Shown here: positions 1 to 8,587 of the stretch, piece by piece | Position numbering within the stretch: position 1 is the stretch's first letter | Layout: each line of letters begins with the position of its first letter | Assembly (NCBI RefSeq): GCF_001375595.1 | Contig: NZ_CVJQ01000001.1 | Span: 2,197,001 to 2,261,000, forward strand | DNA length: 64,000 bases | Reading direction: 5' to 3' | From: Phenylobacterium immobile (ATCC 35973) | Lineage (GTDB): Bacteria; Pseudomonadota; Alphaproteobacteria; Caulobacterales; Caulobacteraceae | The notes under the pieces: generated by a model | Databases searched by the model: none | Told to the model about the DNA's origin: nothing | The model's input: the letters and a program-made list of their open reading frames with translations, nothing else | Made by a program: the position numbers and the translations under genes

Positions 1-482
1 ACCTGATGACCAACCTCATCATCAACACCAACCTGCGCACCTACCATATGGAACTCCGCTCGACCGAGCGCACCTACATGGCCTCGGTCTCGTGGCAGTA
101 CCCGCAGGATCAGCTCATCGCGCTGCGCCGGCAGAACAGCCAAGCCGAGGTCGCACAGCCCGTCGCATCGGGCGTCGACCTCGCCAACGTTAACTTCCGT
201 TACGCAATCGACGGGGACCGGGCGCCATGGCGGCCGCTGCGCGCCTTCGACGACGGCCACCAGGTCTTCATCGAATTTCCGCGCGGCATCGGCCAGGGCG
301 AGCTGCCGCCACTGTTCGTCGTCGGCTCCGAGGGCAACGTCTCGGAGTTGGTGAACTACCGGGTACGCGGCCACTACATGATCGTCGATCGACTCTTTGC
401 CGCCGCCGAGCTGCGCATGGGGCCCGGCGATCGCCAGAAGCGCGTCCGCATCGTGCGCACCGATGGGAGCCCGACGTCGTGA
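1..482 (+). CDS. trbG: TrbG/VirB9-family conjugal transfer protein, 3' part
   Basis: The gene is cut by the left window edge; the first complete codon is at 3, so the N-terminus and signal peptide are not visible. The visible ~160 residues match the C-terminal beta-sandwich of VirB9/TrbG. They start near the LIINTNLRTYHMEL block and contain FRYAIDGDRAPWRPLRAFDDG and the VNYRVRGHYMIVDRLF segment typical of the family. TrbG forms part of the outer-membrane core of a P-type (Trb) type IV secretion channel together with TrbI and TrbH. The stop codon overlaps the GTG start of trbI (GTGA, 479-482), so the two are translationally coupled. This is an integrative-element function rather than a core chromosomal one. 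Confidence 0.9.
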   Translation, partial: LMTNLIINTNLRTYHMELRSTERTYMASVSWQYPQDQLIALRRQNSQAEVAQPVASGVDLANVNFRYAIDGDRAPWRPLRAFDDGHQVFIEFPRGIGQGELPPLFVVGSEGNVSELVNYRVRGHYMIVDRLFAAAELRMGPGDRQKRVRIVRTDGSPTS

Positions 483-1702
483 GCGAGACCGAGCCGAGGA
501 AAGAGGAAGAACTGGACGAGGAGGCGCGGCCGCTGACCGGGGACCCCGTCGGTCCGGCGCCGATGCGGCTTCGCGCAGAGCCGCCGCGCGTCACCCGCCT
601 GTCGCGAAAGGTGCTGGCAGGCCTTGGCCTGATGGCCAGCGTCGGGATCGGCGGCGCGCTTATCTACTCCCTTCAGACGCCCGACGGCGGTCGGCCAAAC
701 GAGGAGCTCTACTCGACCGAGAACCGCGCGACGGCGGACGGCATCGCCGGCCTGCCACGTGACTATTCCGGCGTGCCTCAGCTCGGACCTCCGCTGCCGG
801 GTGATCTCGGTCGGCCGATGCTGACCGCACAGAACAGAGGCCAGCCTGTTCCCGCGCCCGGCGTGGCCGCTCCCGGCCCGGGTTCCAGCCCAGAAGAGCA
901 GAGGCGCATTCAGGAGCTTGAAGCGGCGCGCACGGCGCGTTTGTTCGCCGCCACCGAAACAATGACAGCGTCCGCACTACCGTCCCAGGCGACGCCTGCC
1001 ACGCAACCGGCACCCGATCTCGCCGGTCTTGGCTTGGCCTCCTCGCCGGCGACGCCCACGCCACAGGACCGGCAGAACGCGTTCCTCAATGCGGCCGCCG
1101 ACCGACGCACCGCCGCTCCCGATCGCGTCGCCGCGCCGGCGTCGCTAAACATTTTGCAGGCCGGAGCCGTGATTTCCGCCGCACTGATCACGGGGATCCG
1201 TTCGGACCTTCCCGGTCAGATCACCGCCCAGGTTACCGAGAACATCTACGACAGCCCTACGGGCCGCATCCTGCTGGTGCCGCAAGGGACACGGGTCATC
1301 GGTGAGTACGATAGCAACGTTCAGTCGGGGCAAAGCCGCGTGCTCTTGGTCTGGCGCCGACTGATTTTCCCGAACGGCCGGTCGATCGTCCTCGACCGTC
1401 AACCGGGTGCTGACGCTGAAGGCTTCGCAGGCCTGCAGGACCGTGTCGATTATCACTGGTGGGACCTTGCCAAGGCAGCGGGGCTTTCAACGCTGCTCGG
1501 CGTCGGCGCGGAGCTTGCCGTCGATGATGACGATCGTTTGATTCAAGCGATCCGCAACGGCGGCCAGGATACGATCAATGATGCTGGGCAGCAGATGGTT
1601 CGGAGACAGCTCAACATTGCACCCACGCTGACCATCCGGCCGGGGTCCCCGGTGCACGTTCTCGTCACGCGCGACCTCCTGCTCGAGCCATATGGAGGGT
1701 GA
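479..1702 (+). CDS. trbI: TrbI/VirB10-family conjugal transfer protein
   Basis: 407 residues from a GTG start at 479 that overlaps the trbG stop; the reading frame is open further upstream but that part lies inside trbG in another frame. Layout: acidic cytoplasmic N-terminus, one membrane helix near residues 43-62 (VLAGLGLMASVGIGGALIYS), a Pro/Ala/Gln-rich periplasmic linker, then the C-terminal VirB10 beta-barrel domain from about residue 220 (AGAVISAALITGIRSDLPGQ, GTRVIGEYDSNVQSGQSRVL, ending PGSPVHVLVTRDLLLEPY). TrbI spans both membranes and energises the mating channel. It overlaps DUF2274 downstream, the usual last position of trb operons in integrative elements. Confidence 0.93.
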   Translation: MSETEPRKEEELDEEARPLTGDPVGPAPMRLRAEPPRVTRLSRKVLAGLGLMASVGIGGALIYSLQTPDGGRPNEELYSTENRATADGIAGLPRDYSGVPQLGPPLPGDLGRPMLTAQNRGQPVPAPGVAAPGPGSSPEEQRRIQELEAARTARLFAATETMTASALPSQATPATQPAPDLAGLGLASSPATPTPQDRQNAFLNAAADRRTAAPDRVAAPASLNILQAGAVISAALITGIRSDLPGQITAQVTENIYDSPTGRILLVPQGTRVIGEYDSNVQSGQSRVLLVWRRLIFPNGRSIVLDRQPGADAEGFAGLQDRVDYHWWDLAKAAGLSTLLGVGAELAVDDDDRLIQAIRNGGQDTINDAGQQMVRRQLNIAPTLTIRPGSPVHVLVTRDLLLEPYGG

Positions 1703-1704
1703 TC

Positions 1705-1944
1705 ATGGCAAAGCTGAAGCTGTCCGGCATCCCGAACCAAAAGCCGGTCAAGGTCACCGTCGAACTACCCGCCGCCCTGCATAGGGAGTTGGTCGCCTAT
1801 GCTGAAATTCTTGGACGAGAAGCGGGCCAGGCGATCGGTGATCCCTCCGTGCTGATCGCACCCATGGTTCAACGCTTCATAGAAACAGATCGGGGATTTG
1901 CGCGGGCACGCCGGGAGGAGCGAGGAGCGCCATCAGTGGCATAA
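1705..1944 (+). CDS. DUF2274 domain protein, end of the trb operon
   Basis: 79 residues from ATG 1705, preferred because GGAGG (1694-1698) lies 6 nt upstream; a GTG at 1699 overlapping the trbI stop is the alternative. The protein has a basic start, a stretch resembling small ribbon-helix-helix-like DNA-binding proteins (VKVTVELPAALHRELVAYAE), then an Arg-rich tail. DUF2274 genes are commonly the last gene after trbI in Trb-type integrative elements; their function is unknown to me. The last 68 bases overlap the 3' end of the opposing LysR gene. Confidence 0.75.
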   Translation: MAKLKLSGIPNQKPVKVTVELPAALHRELVAYAEILGREAGQAIGDPSVLIAPMVQRFIETDRGFARARREERGAPSVA

Positions 1945-2875
1945 GGATTCCAACGGCCGTTCGCCGTGCTGACGCGGCTGCGATTTTCACCGCGCGCGCG
2001 ACGCTCATCAATCGCTTCAACGCCGGATTTGAGTTTCTCGCAGACCAGATGGCGCTCGACTCAAGTACGCCCGTTTCGCCGGCGACCCTGCAGGCGACTA
2101 CGCCCTGCTGCTTGGTATCGACAAATGAAGTCTCGACCAGAGTGAGTCCGTATCCAATGGCGACGAGGTTCATGAGTGTCTCGCGCCCGACTTGCTGAAT
2201 ACGGACATCGGGCTGAAATCCGAACTCAGCCAATCGCCTAACCAGAAAATTGTGGATCTCTGCCCCGGGACCGCCAGCGCTGACGATGAAAGTCTCATGA
2301 CGAACCTCGTCCCAAGTAATCTCATCTCTACCGGCCAACGGGTGCTCGGAAGGCATGGCTATGAACACGCTCTCCTTCCAGAGCATCTCAGCGAGGTAGC
2401 CAGGCGCAGCCTCAACGCCGGTGAGAAACAAGATGTCCAAGTGCCCTGTCGCCAAGCAGTGGAGGCACTCTTGGGGCGTCGCTTCGTGAATGACGACCTC
2501 GACATTCGGATGTTTGTCTCGAAACGCCGCTAGCATCTCGCGCAGATGGCCCGAATTCAGGGAGGCGAGGATCCCAACGTGAATCACCCCCCGTTCGCCC
2601 CGGTCCGCTGAAGCGGCTAGCTGCATGGCACGGTCCAGATAATTGACGCCCCGCGCAGCCTCCGACAGAAACCGGGCTCCAGCTCGGGTCAGCCGGATGC
2701 CGGCAGGCGTCCTGTCGAACACAGCGAATCCCAGGCGGCGCTCCAGCAACTGCACGCGCCTCGTAATCGATGACTGGGACGCACCCAGCACCTCTGCAGC
2801 CCTGCGAAAGCTTCCTTGCTCTGCGGCGACAATCAGATTTCGCAGGTACCTAAGGTCGAGTCCGAGATCGGGCAT
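1877..2875 (-). CDS. LysR-family transcriptional regulator (element-borne)
   Basis: 332 residues from ATG 2875, chosen for the AGGGGG ribosome site just upstream (an in-frame TTG at 2902 is less likely). The N-terminal winged helix-turn-helix is clear (LRNLIVAAEQGSFRRAAEVL, GASQSSITRRVQLLERRLGF), followed by a periplasmic-binding-like effector domain to about residue 300. The extra C-terminal tail of ~30 residues is read partly from the antisense of the DUF2274 gene, so the two genes overlap tail to tail. Base composition is less GC-rich than downstream genes. A LysR gene facing the trb operon is common in such elements, so it may regulate transfer, but no divergent target gene is present (the next gene upstream, DoxX, is co-oriented). 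Confidence 0.88.
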   Translation of the reverse strand: MPDLGLDLRYLRNLIVAAEQGSFRRAAEVLGASQSSITRRVQLLERRLGFAVFDRTPAGIRLTRAGARFLSEAARGVNYLDRAMQLAASADRGERGVIHVGILASLNSGHLREMLAAFRDKHPNVEVVIHEATPQECLHCLATGHLDILFLTGVEAAPGYLAEMLWKESVFIAMPSEHPLAGRDEITWDEVRHETFIVSAGGPGAEIHNFLVRRLAEFGFQPDVRIQQVGRETLMNLVAIGYGLTLVETSFVDTKQQGVVACRVAGETGVLESSAIWSARNSNPALKRLMSVARAVKIAAASARRTAVGILMPLMALLAPPGVPAQIPDLFL

Positions 2876-3074
2876 GATCCCCCTGGCATCGCATTGTCCC
2901 AAATGATCGGCGTTTCATCTACCTAGTCCTGGCATCGCGCCACGCCGAAGGGCACGTCGTTCGATCTGGGTTCTGGTCGGAGAGGCTAGCCGCATGAAAT
3001 CTCAGTGCGTGACTGATTGGGGTAAGGTGCGGCGTAACCCTCCGACGCTGACCGCACCCCCGAGGTCCGGATCG

Positions 3075-3566
3075 TCAGCTGCCGCGAAAACGCGACCATC
3101 GGCGTTGGAGATAGTTGTCGACCGACCACGGCCCGGCACCCGCGATCGAGAGAGCCACAAGACCGGCGATATAGAGAAGATCGGTCTCGTAGCCCGGCTG
3201 TCCGAAATGCGCGCCACTGGCGTCGTAGGACATGAGCTTGATCGAGCTGAAGCCGTTCGGGAGGTGCACGGTGAAGATCGCGACGAGCAGTACCACGATC
3301 ATGGGAACGGTTGCGAGTGGCACAAAGGCGCCGGCGATGATCATGAGGCCGCCGATGATCTCGACCGCGACGGTTCCCCAGCTCAGCAGTTCCGGGAACG
3401 GCATCCCGATGGAATGCAGGATGCCGGCGAAATTCTCAGGGCCCCGCGCGAGCTTGGCGTAGCCGTGGGCGAAGAAGCCATATCCAAGGATGAGGCGCAG
3501 CGGGAGCGCATACCAGCCTTGCGGCAACGGCAGCGGGGAGACCGCGTATTTCTGAAGCAATGACAT
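3075..3566 (-). CDS. DoxX-family membrane protein
   Basis: 163 residues with four predicted membrane helices (LPLRLILGYGFFAHGYAKLA; TVAVEIIGGLMIIAGAFVPL; TVPMIVVLLVAIFTVHL; LLYIAGLVALSIAGAGPWSV). The GYGFFAHGYAK and WGTVAVEIIGG blocks are typical of DoxX/YphA proteins, which are small integral membrane proteins linked in some bacteria to thiol/oxidative stress or quinone-dependent oxidation. The specific role is unknown. It sits alone between the LysR gene and the tetR/efflux locus; start ATG 3566 with a GGGGG stretch upstream. Confidence 0.82.
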   Translation of the reverse strand: MSLLQKYAVSPLPLPQGWYALPLRLILGYGFFAHGYAKLARGPENFAGILHSIGMPFPELLSWGTVAVEIIGGLMIIAGAFVPLATVPMIVVLLVAIFTVHLPNGFSSIKLMSYDASGAHFGQPGYETDLLYIAGLVALSIAGAGPWSVDNYLQRRWSRFRGS

Positions 3567-3665
3567 TGGGGGTCCTAACTAACGCGTGGGCGCCCTTGTG
3601 ATTACGTGGCAAGCTTGGCGGCGGTTACACCTCACGATCCAATCGACGCATCCGTCCTGCCGGCG

Positions 3666-4280
3666 CTATTCGCTCCTGCCCGGCGTCCCGGCGCCGTAAA
3701 GGCGCAGGAAGGCGTCCACGGCTGTGGCGGCCGCATCCTTGGGCGTGAACCACGGATCGGCGCCGAAGAGCAGCGGTTCGACCACGCCCGATTCAAGAAG
3801 CCCCTTCAGATGGGCCGCCAAGATCTGCGGGTCCGCCGGGCGCAATACTTCCCGACCCTGGAGCTCGACGAGATAGTCCCTGACCTGGCTCCAGGCGCTC
3901 CCGGGTCCGATCTTGAACAGCATCGCGCCAAGCTGTGAATTCCCTCCCTCGGCGATTGCGGCCCGCAGGATTGCGATGGCGTCGGATGACGTCAGCAGGG
4001 TCAGCTCGGCCTCCCCAAAGCGTCGCAGCACCGAGGCGACGTCCGGGTCCGAGGGGTCCAGCAGCCCGATCGCCTCCTGGCCCTGATCATCCAGCGCCGA
4101 CACCATGGCCGCGGCGAAGAGCTCCTCTTTGGATTTGAAGTAGCTGTAGAGCGTGGCCTTGGACCCGCCGACCCGCGCGGCGATCGCGGCCATGCTGGCC
4201 CGCTGATAGCCCACCTCGCGAAAAACTTGGAGCGCGGCGCCCAGGATCGCCTGGCGTCGCCCGTCTGTCTTTACCCTCAT
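3666..4280 (-). CDS. TetR/AcrR-family repressor of the adjacent efflux operon
   Basis: 204 residues from ATG 4280, supported by AGGAAAGGAG just upstream; a longer frame to 4319 runs into the operator region and is unlikely. The N-terminal TetR helix-turn-helix is plain (ILGAALQVFREVGYQRASMA, IAARVGGSKATLYSYFKSKE, ELFAA), followed by a ligand-binding domain with an AefR/TetR_C-like arrangement. It is divergent from a three-gene efflux operon starting at 4380. Two TGTACAG/CGTACAG-centred palindromes lie in the 99-bp gap, so repression of both directions is likely. The inducer is not known. Confidence 0.9.
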   Translation of the reverse strand: MRVKTDGRRQAILGAALQVFREVGYQRASMAAIAARVGGSKATLYSYFKSKEELFAAAMVSALDDQGQEAIGLLDPSDPDVASVLRRFGEAELTLLTSSDAIAILRAAIAEGGNSQLGAMLFKIGPGSAWSQVRDYLVELQGREVLRPADPQILAAHLKGLLESGVVEPLLFGADPWFTPKDAAATAVDAFLRLYGAGTPGRSE

Positions 4281-4303
4281 GCCGGCTCCTTTCCTAAACC
4301 AGC

Positions 4304-4368
4304 CTGTACAGTTTTCCATTGCGAAGCAAGTCGGCCGCCATTATCAGACCGTACAGTCTACTTATAAG
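4304..4368. promoter_or_regulatory. Divergent tetR/efflux control region with two palindromic operators
   Basis: CTGTACAG (4304-4311) is a perfect 8-bp palindrome. AGACCGTACAGTCT (4346-4359) is a 14-bp palindrome apart from one mismatched pair and shares the GTACAG core. The second site lies between a possible -35 (TTATCA, 4341-4346) and -10 (TATAAG, 4363-4368; 16-nt spacer) for the efflux operon, where a bound TetR dimer would block RNA polymerase. The predicted transcript would start only a few bases before the ATG at 4380, so the promoter assignment is weaker than the operator assignment. Confidence 0.55.
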
Positions 4369-4379
4369 GGGGGTGGCCA

Positions 4380-5816
4380 ATGAGACGTTCCGATCGGTCG
4401 GGCCGAGCGATCAGCTTCGGCGCCCTAGCCGGAGCCCTAGTGTTGAGCGGCTGCGCCATGCTTCCGGAAAGGGGAGATCTTCCATCGCTTGTCTCGCCAG
4501 ACAGCCTGGCCAGCGCCAGCAGCCTCGCGGCGCCGCAAGCCGACTGGCCCTCCGATCGCTGGTGGGCCGACTACGGCGATCCGCAGTTGTCCGGCCTGAT
4601 CGAGGAGGGCTTGGCCGGGGCCGCCGATCTGCGAATCGCCCAGGCACGGTTCCAGCGCGCCGAGGCGATGGTACGCCAGTCGCGGAGCCGGCTCCTGCCC
4701 GCCTTGAACGCCAGCGCCGAATCCGGCGCGACCAAGCAGAGCTATAACTTCCTTATCCCTGGCGACGTCCTGCCGCAGGACTGGCCCGACTACGGCCAGG
4801 CCGCGCTCCGTCTCGATTGGGAGCTGGATTTCTGGGGCAAGAATCGCTCGGCCCTGGCGGCCGCGAGATCGGACAGCGCGGCGGCGGGAGCCGAGGCCGC
4901 AGCGGCGCGTCTCGCCGTCTCCTCGGGCATCGCTCAGGCCTACGCCGACCTCGCCGCGCTTTACGCCGAACACGACGCCCTCAGCGACGCGGTCCGAATC
5001 CGGGGCAGGACGTTCGACCTCATGGTGCGGCGCAAAGCCCAGGGCCTTGAGAACGACGGCGCCGTGGAGCGCGCGCGTTCGGCGCTGGCCACGACCCAGG
5101 GCGACTTGGCCGGCCTGGATGAGATGCTGGCGCTGACGCGCAATCGCATCGCCGTCCTGCTGGGCGCCGGTCCGGATCGCGGCGCCGCCATCAGCCGTCC
5201 CGCGGCCCTGGTCGACATGGCGTTTGGCCTGCCGGCGAACCTGCCGGCCGACCTGATCGGCCGCCGGCCCGACATCATCGCCGCGCGGCTCCGCAGCGAG
5301 GCCGCGGCCAGCCGCATCACTCAAGCGCGCGCCGCCTACTATCCCAACATCAATCTCGCCGGACTGATCGGCCTTCAGGCCCTCGGCGTCGAGAATGTGT
5401 TCAAGTCGGGGTCCGAGTTCGGCACGGTCGGCCCTGCCATCACCCTGCCGATCTTCGACGGGGGACGACTGGACGGGGGCTATCGCGCGTCCGAAGCCGA
5501 CTACCGCGCCGCGGTGGCGCAGTATGACGGCGCCTTGGCCCAGGCTCTGCGGGACGTGGCCGACGCGACGGCCAGCGATCGGGCGCTGGGGCGCAGGCTC
5601 GAGCACGGCCTGGAGGCCGAACGGGCCGCGACCGCCGCCTGGACCGTCGCCAACAACCGCTATCGCGGCGGCCTGGCCACCTATCTCGACGTGCTCGCCG
5701 CCGAAGACGCGCTCGTCTCCGCGCGCCGGGCCGTCGCCGTCCTGAAAACTCGTGCCTTCGCCCTGGATGTCGCGCTCGTCCGCGCGCTGGGCGGCGGCTT
5801 CCGCTCTGAGGGTTAA
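4380..5816 (+). CDS. Efflux outer-membrane lipoprotein, NodT/TolC family
   Basis: 478 residues. A lipoprotein signal peptide is visible with lipobox LSGC (Cys25). Then come two outer-membrane efflux protein repeats, with family blocks such as WWADYGDPQLSGLIEEGL, LRLDWELDFWGKNRSALAAA, RRPDIIAARLRSEAAASRIT and AVAQYDGALAQALRDVADAT. The protein should trimerise into the outer-membrane exit duct. It is the first gene of a co-directional operon with an HlyD adaptor (3-nt gap) and an MFS pump, an EmrAB-TolC-like arrangement in which the duct gene comes first. Confidence 0.93.
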   Translation: MRRSDRSGRAISFGALAGALVLSGCAMLPERGDLPSLVSPDSLASASSLAAPQADWPSDRWWADYGDPQLSGLIEEGLAGAADLRIAQARFQRAEAMVRQSRSRLLPALNASAESGATKQSYNFLIPGDVLPQDWPDYGQAALRLDWELDFWGKNRSALAAARSDSAAAGAEAAAARLAVSSGIAQAYADLAALYAEHDALSDAVRIRGRTFDLMVRRKAQGLENDGAVERARSALATTQGDLAGLDEMLALTRNRIAVLLGAGPDRGAAISRPAALVDMAFGLPANLPADLIGRRPDIIAARLRSEAAASRITQARAAYYPNINLAGLIGLQALGVENVFKSGSEFGTVGPAITLPIFDGGRLDGGYRASEADYRAAVAQYDGALAQALRDVADATASDRALGRRLEHGLEAERAATAAWTVANNRYRGGLATYLDVLAAEDALVSARRAVAVLKTRAFALDVALVRALGGGFRSEG

Positions 5817-5819
5817 GCC

Positions 5820-6983
5820 ATGACCAACTCCACCCCCGACATCGATCACCCCCACACCCCCGTCGCAGACGGCCCCGGGCTCGACGATCTGCGCGTCAAG
5901 CGCACCCGACAACGGCTGTTCGTCGGCCTGGCCGCCACGGTCGCGGTGCTCGGCGCGGGCTATTTCGCCTACGGCGCCGTGATCGCCTCGAACCATGTGG
6001 AGACCGATAACGCCTATGTGGGCGCGAACGTCGCCCAGGTGACGCCGCTGATCGGCGGGCCGGTTCGCGAGGTGCTCGTCGACGATACCGTGGCGGTCAA
6101 GCGTGGCGACGTCCTCGTCCGGCTGGACGATACGGACGCAACGCTCGCCCTGGCCCGGGCCGAGGCCGAGCTGGCGGCGACCGAACGCCGTGTCCGCGGC
6201 CTGATCGCCAACGACAGCGGTCTTGGCGCGCAGATCACCGCCCGGGGCGCCGACCAGGCGCGGGCCGCCGCGCAGTTCGCGGCCGCCCGCGGCGATCTGG
6301 ACCGGGCGCGGGTGGATCTTCAACGACGCGAGGCGCTGGTCACGTCGGGCTCGGTTTCGGAGGAGGAACTCACCGCTGCACGAAATGCGCACAGCACCGC
6401 GCTTGCGAACTACCAGGCCGCCGACGCGGCGCGCGCCCAGGCGGCGGCGAACCGGACGTCGGCCATCGGCAGCCGCAATGCGAACCGGGCTCTGATCGAA
6501 ACCAGGGCCGGAGCCGACAACCCCGAAGTCCTCGCCGCGCGGGCCGCGCGCGATCAGGCCCGGGTCGATCTCGAGCGCACAGTTCTGCGCGCGCCCGTCG
6601 ACGGGATCGTCTCCCGACGTCAGGTCCAGGTCGGCCAGCGCGTGCAAGCCGGCGCCATGCTGATGATCATCGTGCCGATCCAGGCCGCCTATGTGGACGC
6701 CAACTTCAAGGAAGGGCAGCTCAAGAAGGTGAGGCCCGGACAACGGGTCACGCTCACCTCCGATCTCTACGGGGAGAGCGTCGAGTATCACGGTACGGTC
6801 GTCGGCTTCTCCGGCGGCACGGGCGCGGCCTTCGCCGTGGTGCCCGCCCAGAACGCCACCGGGAACTGGATCAAGGTCGTCCAACGCCTGCCGGTGAGAA
6901 TCCGACTCGATCCGAGGCAGCTCGCCGAACATCCCTTGCGCGTGGGCCTGTCGATGACCGTCGACATCGACGTCTCCAACTGA
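5820..6983 (+). CDS. HlyD/EmrA-family periplasmic adaptor
   Basis: 387 residues: cytoplasmic N-terminus, one membrane helix about residues 34-55, then the EmrA-type lipoyl start (ETDNAYVGANVAQVTPLIGG), a long alpha-helical hairpin rich in Ala/Arg (residues ~110-240), the second lipoyl half (RTVLRAPVDGIVSRRQVQVG) and a beta-barrel ending at the C-terminus. It links the inner-membrane MFS pump to the outer-membrane duct. Position between the two partners with gaps of 3 and 20 nt supports a single tripartite exporter. Confidence 0.93.
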   Translation: MTNSTPDIDHPHTPVADGPGLDDLRVKRTRQRLFVGLAATVAVLGAGYFAYGAVIASNHVETDNAYVGANVAQVTPLIGGPVREVLVDDTVAVKRGDVLVRLDDTDATLALARAEAELAATERRVRGLIANDSGLGAQITARGADQARAAAQFAAARGDLDRARVDLQRREALVTSGSVSEEELTAARNAHSTALANYQAADAARAQAAANRTSAIGSRNANRALIETRAGADNPEVLAARAARDQARVDLERTVLRAPVDGIVSRRQVQVGQRVQAGAMLMIIVPIQAAYVDANFKEGQLKKVRPGQRVTLTSDLYGESVEYHGTVVGFSGGTGAAFAVVPAQNATGNWIKVVQRLPVRIRLDPRQLAEHPLRVGLSMTVDIDVSN

Positions 6984-7003
6984 TCAGCCGGGAGCGTCCT
7001 TCC

Positions 7004-8551
7004 ATGGCCGAAGCCATCGCCCAACACGAAGATGAAGCTCACCGGCCCCTGACCGGCATGAAGCTCGCGATCGCCGCGACCTTGCTCGGCCTGGGCAATT
7101 TCCTCGTCATCCTCGACACGACCATCGCCAATGTGTCGATCCCGAACATCGCCGGCGGCCTTGGGGTGTCGGTCTCGCAAGCGACTTGGGTCATCACCTC
7201 CTACGCCGTGGCCGAAGCGATCATGGTGCCGCTCACCGGGTGGCTGGCGCGGCGGTTTGGCGGGCAACGGGTGTTCATCACCAGCTTCCTCGCCTTCGGC
7301 GTTCTCTCGCTGCTTTGCGGCCTGTCGAGCACCCTGGGCATGCTCATCGCCTCCCGGGTCCTCCTCGGCCTCGCCGGCGGCACGCTCATTCCCCTGTCCC
7401 TGACCCTGCTGCTGCGCGTCTTCCCGCGCGAGAAGGCCACGGTGGCCACGATCATCTGGGCGATGACGACCACGATCGCCCCGATCGCCGGCCCGATCCT
7501 GGGCGGCCTCCTGTCCGACAACATCGGATGGGAATGGATCTTCTATATCAAGATCCCCTTTGCGATCGCCGGCGGGCTCGGGCTGCTCTACATCTTCCGC
7601 GGCCGGGTCGAGGCGGTCATCAAGGCCCGGATCGACATCGTCGGGCTCGGGCTGCTCGTCGTCTGGGTCGGGGCCCTGCAGATCATGCTCGACGAGGGCC
7701 GCAACCACGACTGGTTCGCGGCCGCGGAAATCCGGCTCCTGGCGGCCGTCGCCGCAGTCGGCTTCGTGGCCTTCCTCATCTGGGAGCTGACGGAGAAGCA
7801 CCCCATCGTCAATCTGCGGGTCTTCCGCCATCGCGGGTTCGTGGCGGCCTCGATCACCTATTGCGTGGCCTTCGGCACCTTCTTCGCCACGGTCGTCATC
7901 ATCCCGCTCTGGCTCCAGTCGAACATGGGCTACACGGCCACCTGGGCGGGCTACGCCACCGGGATCATGGGCGTGCTGGCCATCATCGCCTCGCCGATCA
8001 TCGGCAAGGCGGTCGAGACGATCGACGCTCGGCTGATCGTGTCGATCGGCGTCCTAGGGCTGGGCCTAGTCTCGGTGTGGCGGATGGGCTTCACGCCCGA
8101 CATGGCCTTCATCCAGATGGCGGGGCCCATGCTGCTCACCGGCGTCTTCCTGATGATGTTCATCATTCCGGTCACGGGCCTTTGCATGGCGAGCGTGGAT
8201 CCGGACGAGCAGGAGGACTCCGCCGGCATTTCCAACTTCATGCGCGTGCTGGGCGGCGCGTTCGCCACCTCCCTGGTTCAAACCGGCTGGACGAACGCGG
8301 CCCGGCACAATCAGGCCGAGCTGACCGGGGCGATGACGCAGGGACAGGCCACGCTCGATGGCATGATGGCCAGCGGCGCCCCGCCGGAGGCGGCGAGGAC
8401 CCTGCTGGCCGGCCTCCTCGAAGGGCAGAGCTATATGCTGGCGACGCTCAATGTGTTCGCTGCGATCGCCATCTGCTTTGCGTTCGCGGCGACGCTGATC
8501 TGGTTCGTTCCCAAACCCAAGGGACCGATCAACACCTCCGGCGGGCACTGA
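7004..8551 (+). CDS. DHA2-family MFS drug exporter (EmrB-like)
   Basis: 515 residues with about 14 membrane helices. DHA2 signatures include NFLVILDTTIANVSIPNIAG in helix 1, WVITSYAVAEAIMVPLTGWL, ARRFGGQRVF (motif A position) and IAPIAGPILGGLLSDNIGWE (motif C region). It should be the proton-driven inner-membrane pump of the exporter, with amphiphilic drugs as probable substrates, the exact range being unknown. It is the last gene of the operon; the anti-sigma gene on the other strand ends 36 nt downstream. Confidence 0.93.
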   Translation: MAEAIAQHEDEAHRPLTGMKLAIAATLLGLGNFLVILDTTIANVSIPNIAGGLGVSVSQATWVITSYAVAEAIMVPLTGWLARRFGGQRVFITSFLAFGVLSLLCGLSSTLGMLIASRVLLGLAGGTLIPLSLTLLLRVFPREKATVATIIWAMTTTIAPIAGPILGGLLSDNIGWEWIFYIKIPFAIAGGLGLLYIFRGRVEAVIKARIDIVGLGLLVVWVGALQIMLDEGRNHDWFAAAEIRLLAAVAAVGFVAFLIWELTEKHPIVNLRVFRHRGFVAASITYCVAFGTFFATVVIIPLWLQSNMGYTATWAGYATGIMGVLAIIASPIIGKAVETIDARLIVSIGVLGLGLVSVWRMGFTPDMAFIQMAGPMLLTGVFLMMFIIPVTGLCMASVDPDEQEDSAGISNFMRVLGGAFATSLVQTGWTNAARHNQAELTGAMTQGQATLDGMMASGAPPEAARTLLAGLLEGQSYMLATLNVFAAIAICFAFAATLIWFVPKPKGPINTSGGH

Positions 8552-8587
8552 CCCGCCGCTCCCCTGGGGCTATGCTCGCGAGGTCAG

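Noticed and set aside
4437..6932. An 831-residue open frame on the minus strand over the efflux genes
   Set aside because: It is the antisense of two clear genes, with shadow composition (Gly/Arg/Asp-rich) and no family motif.
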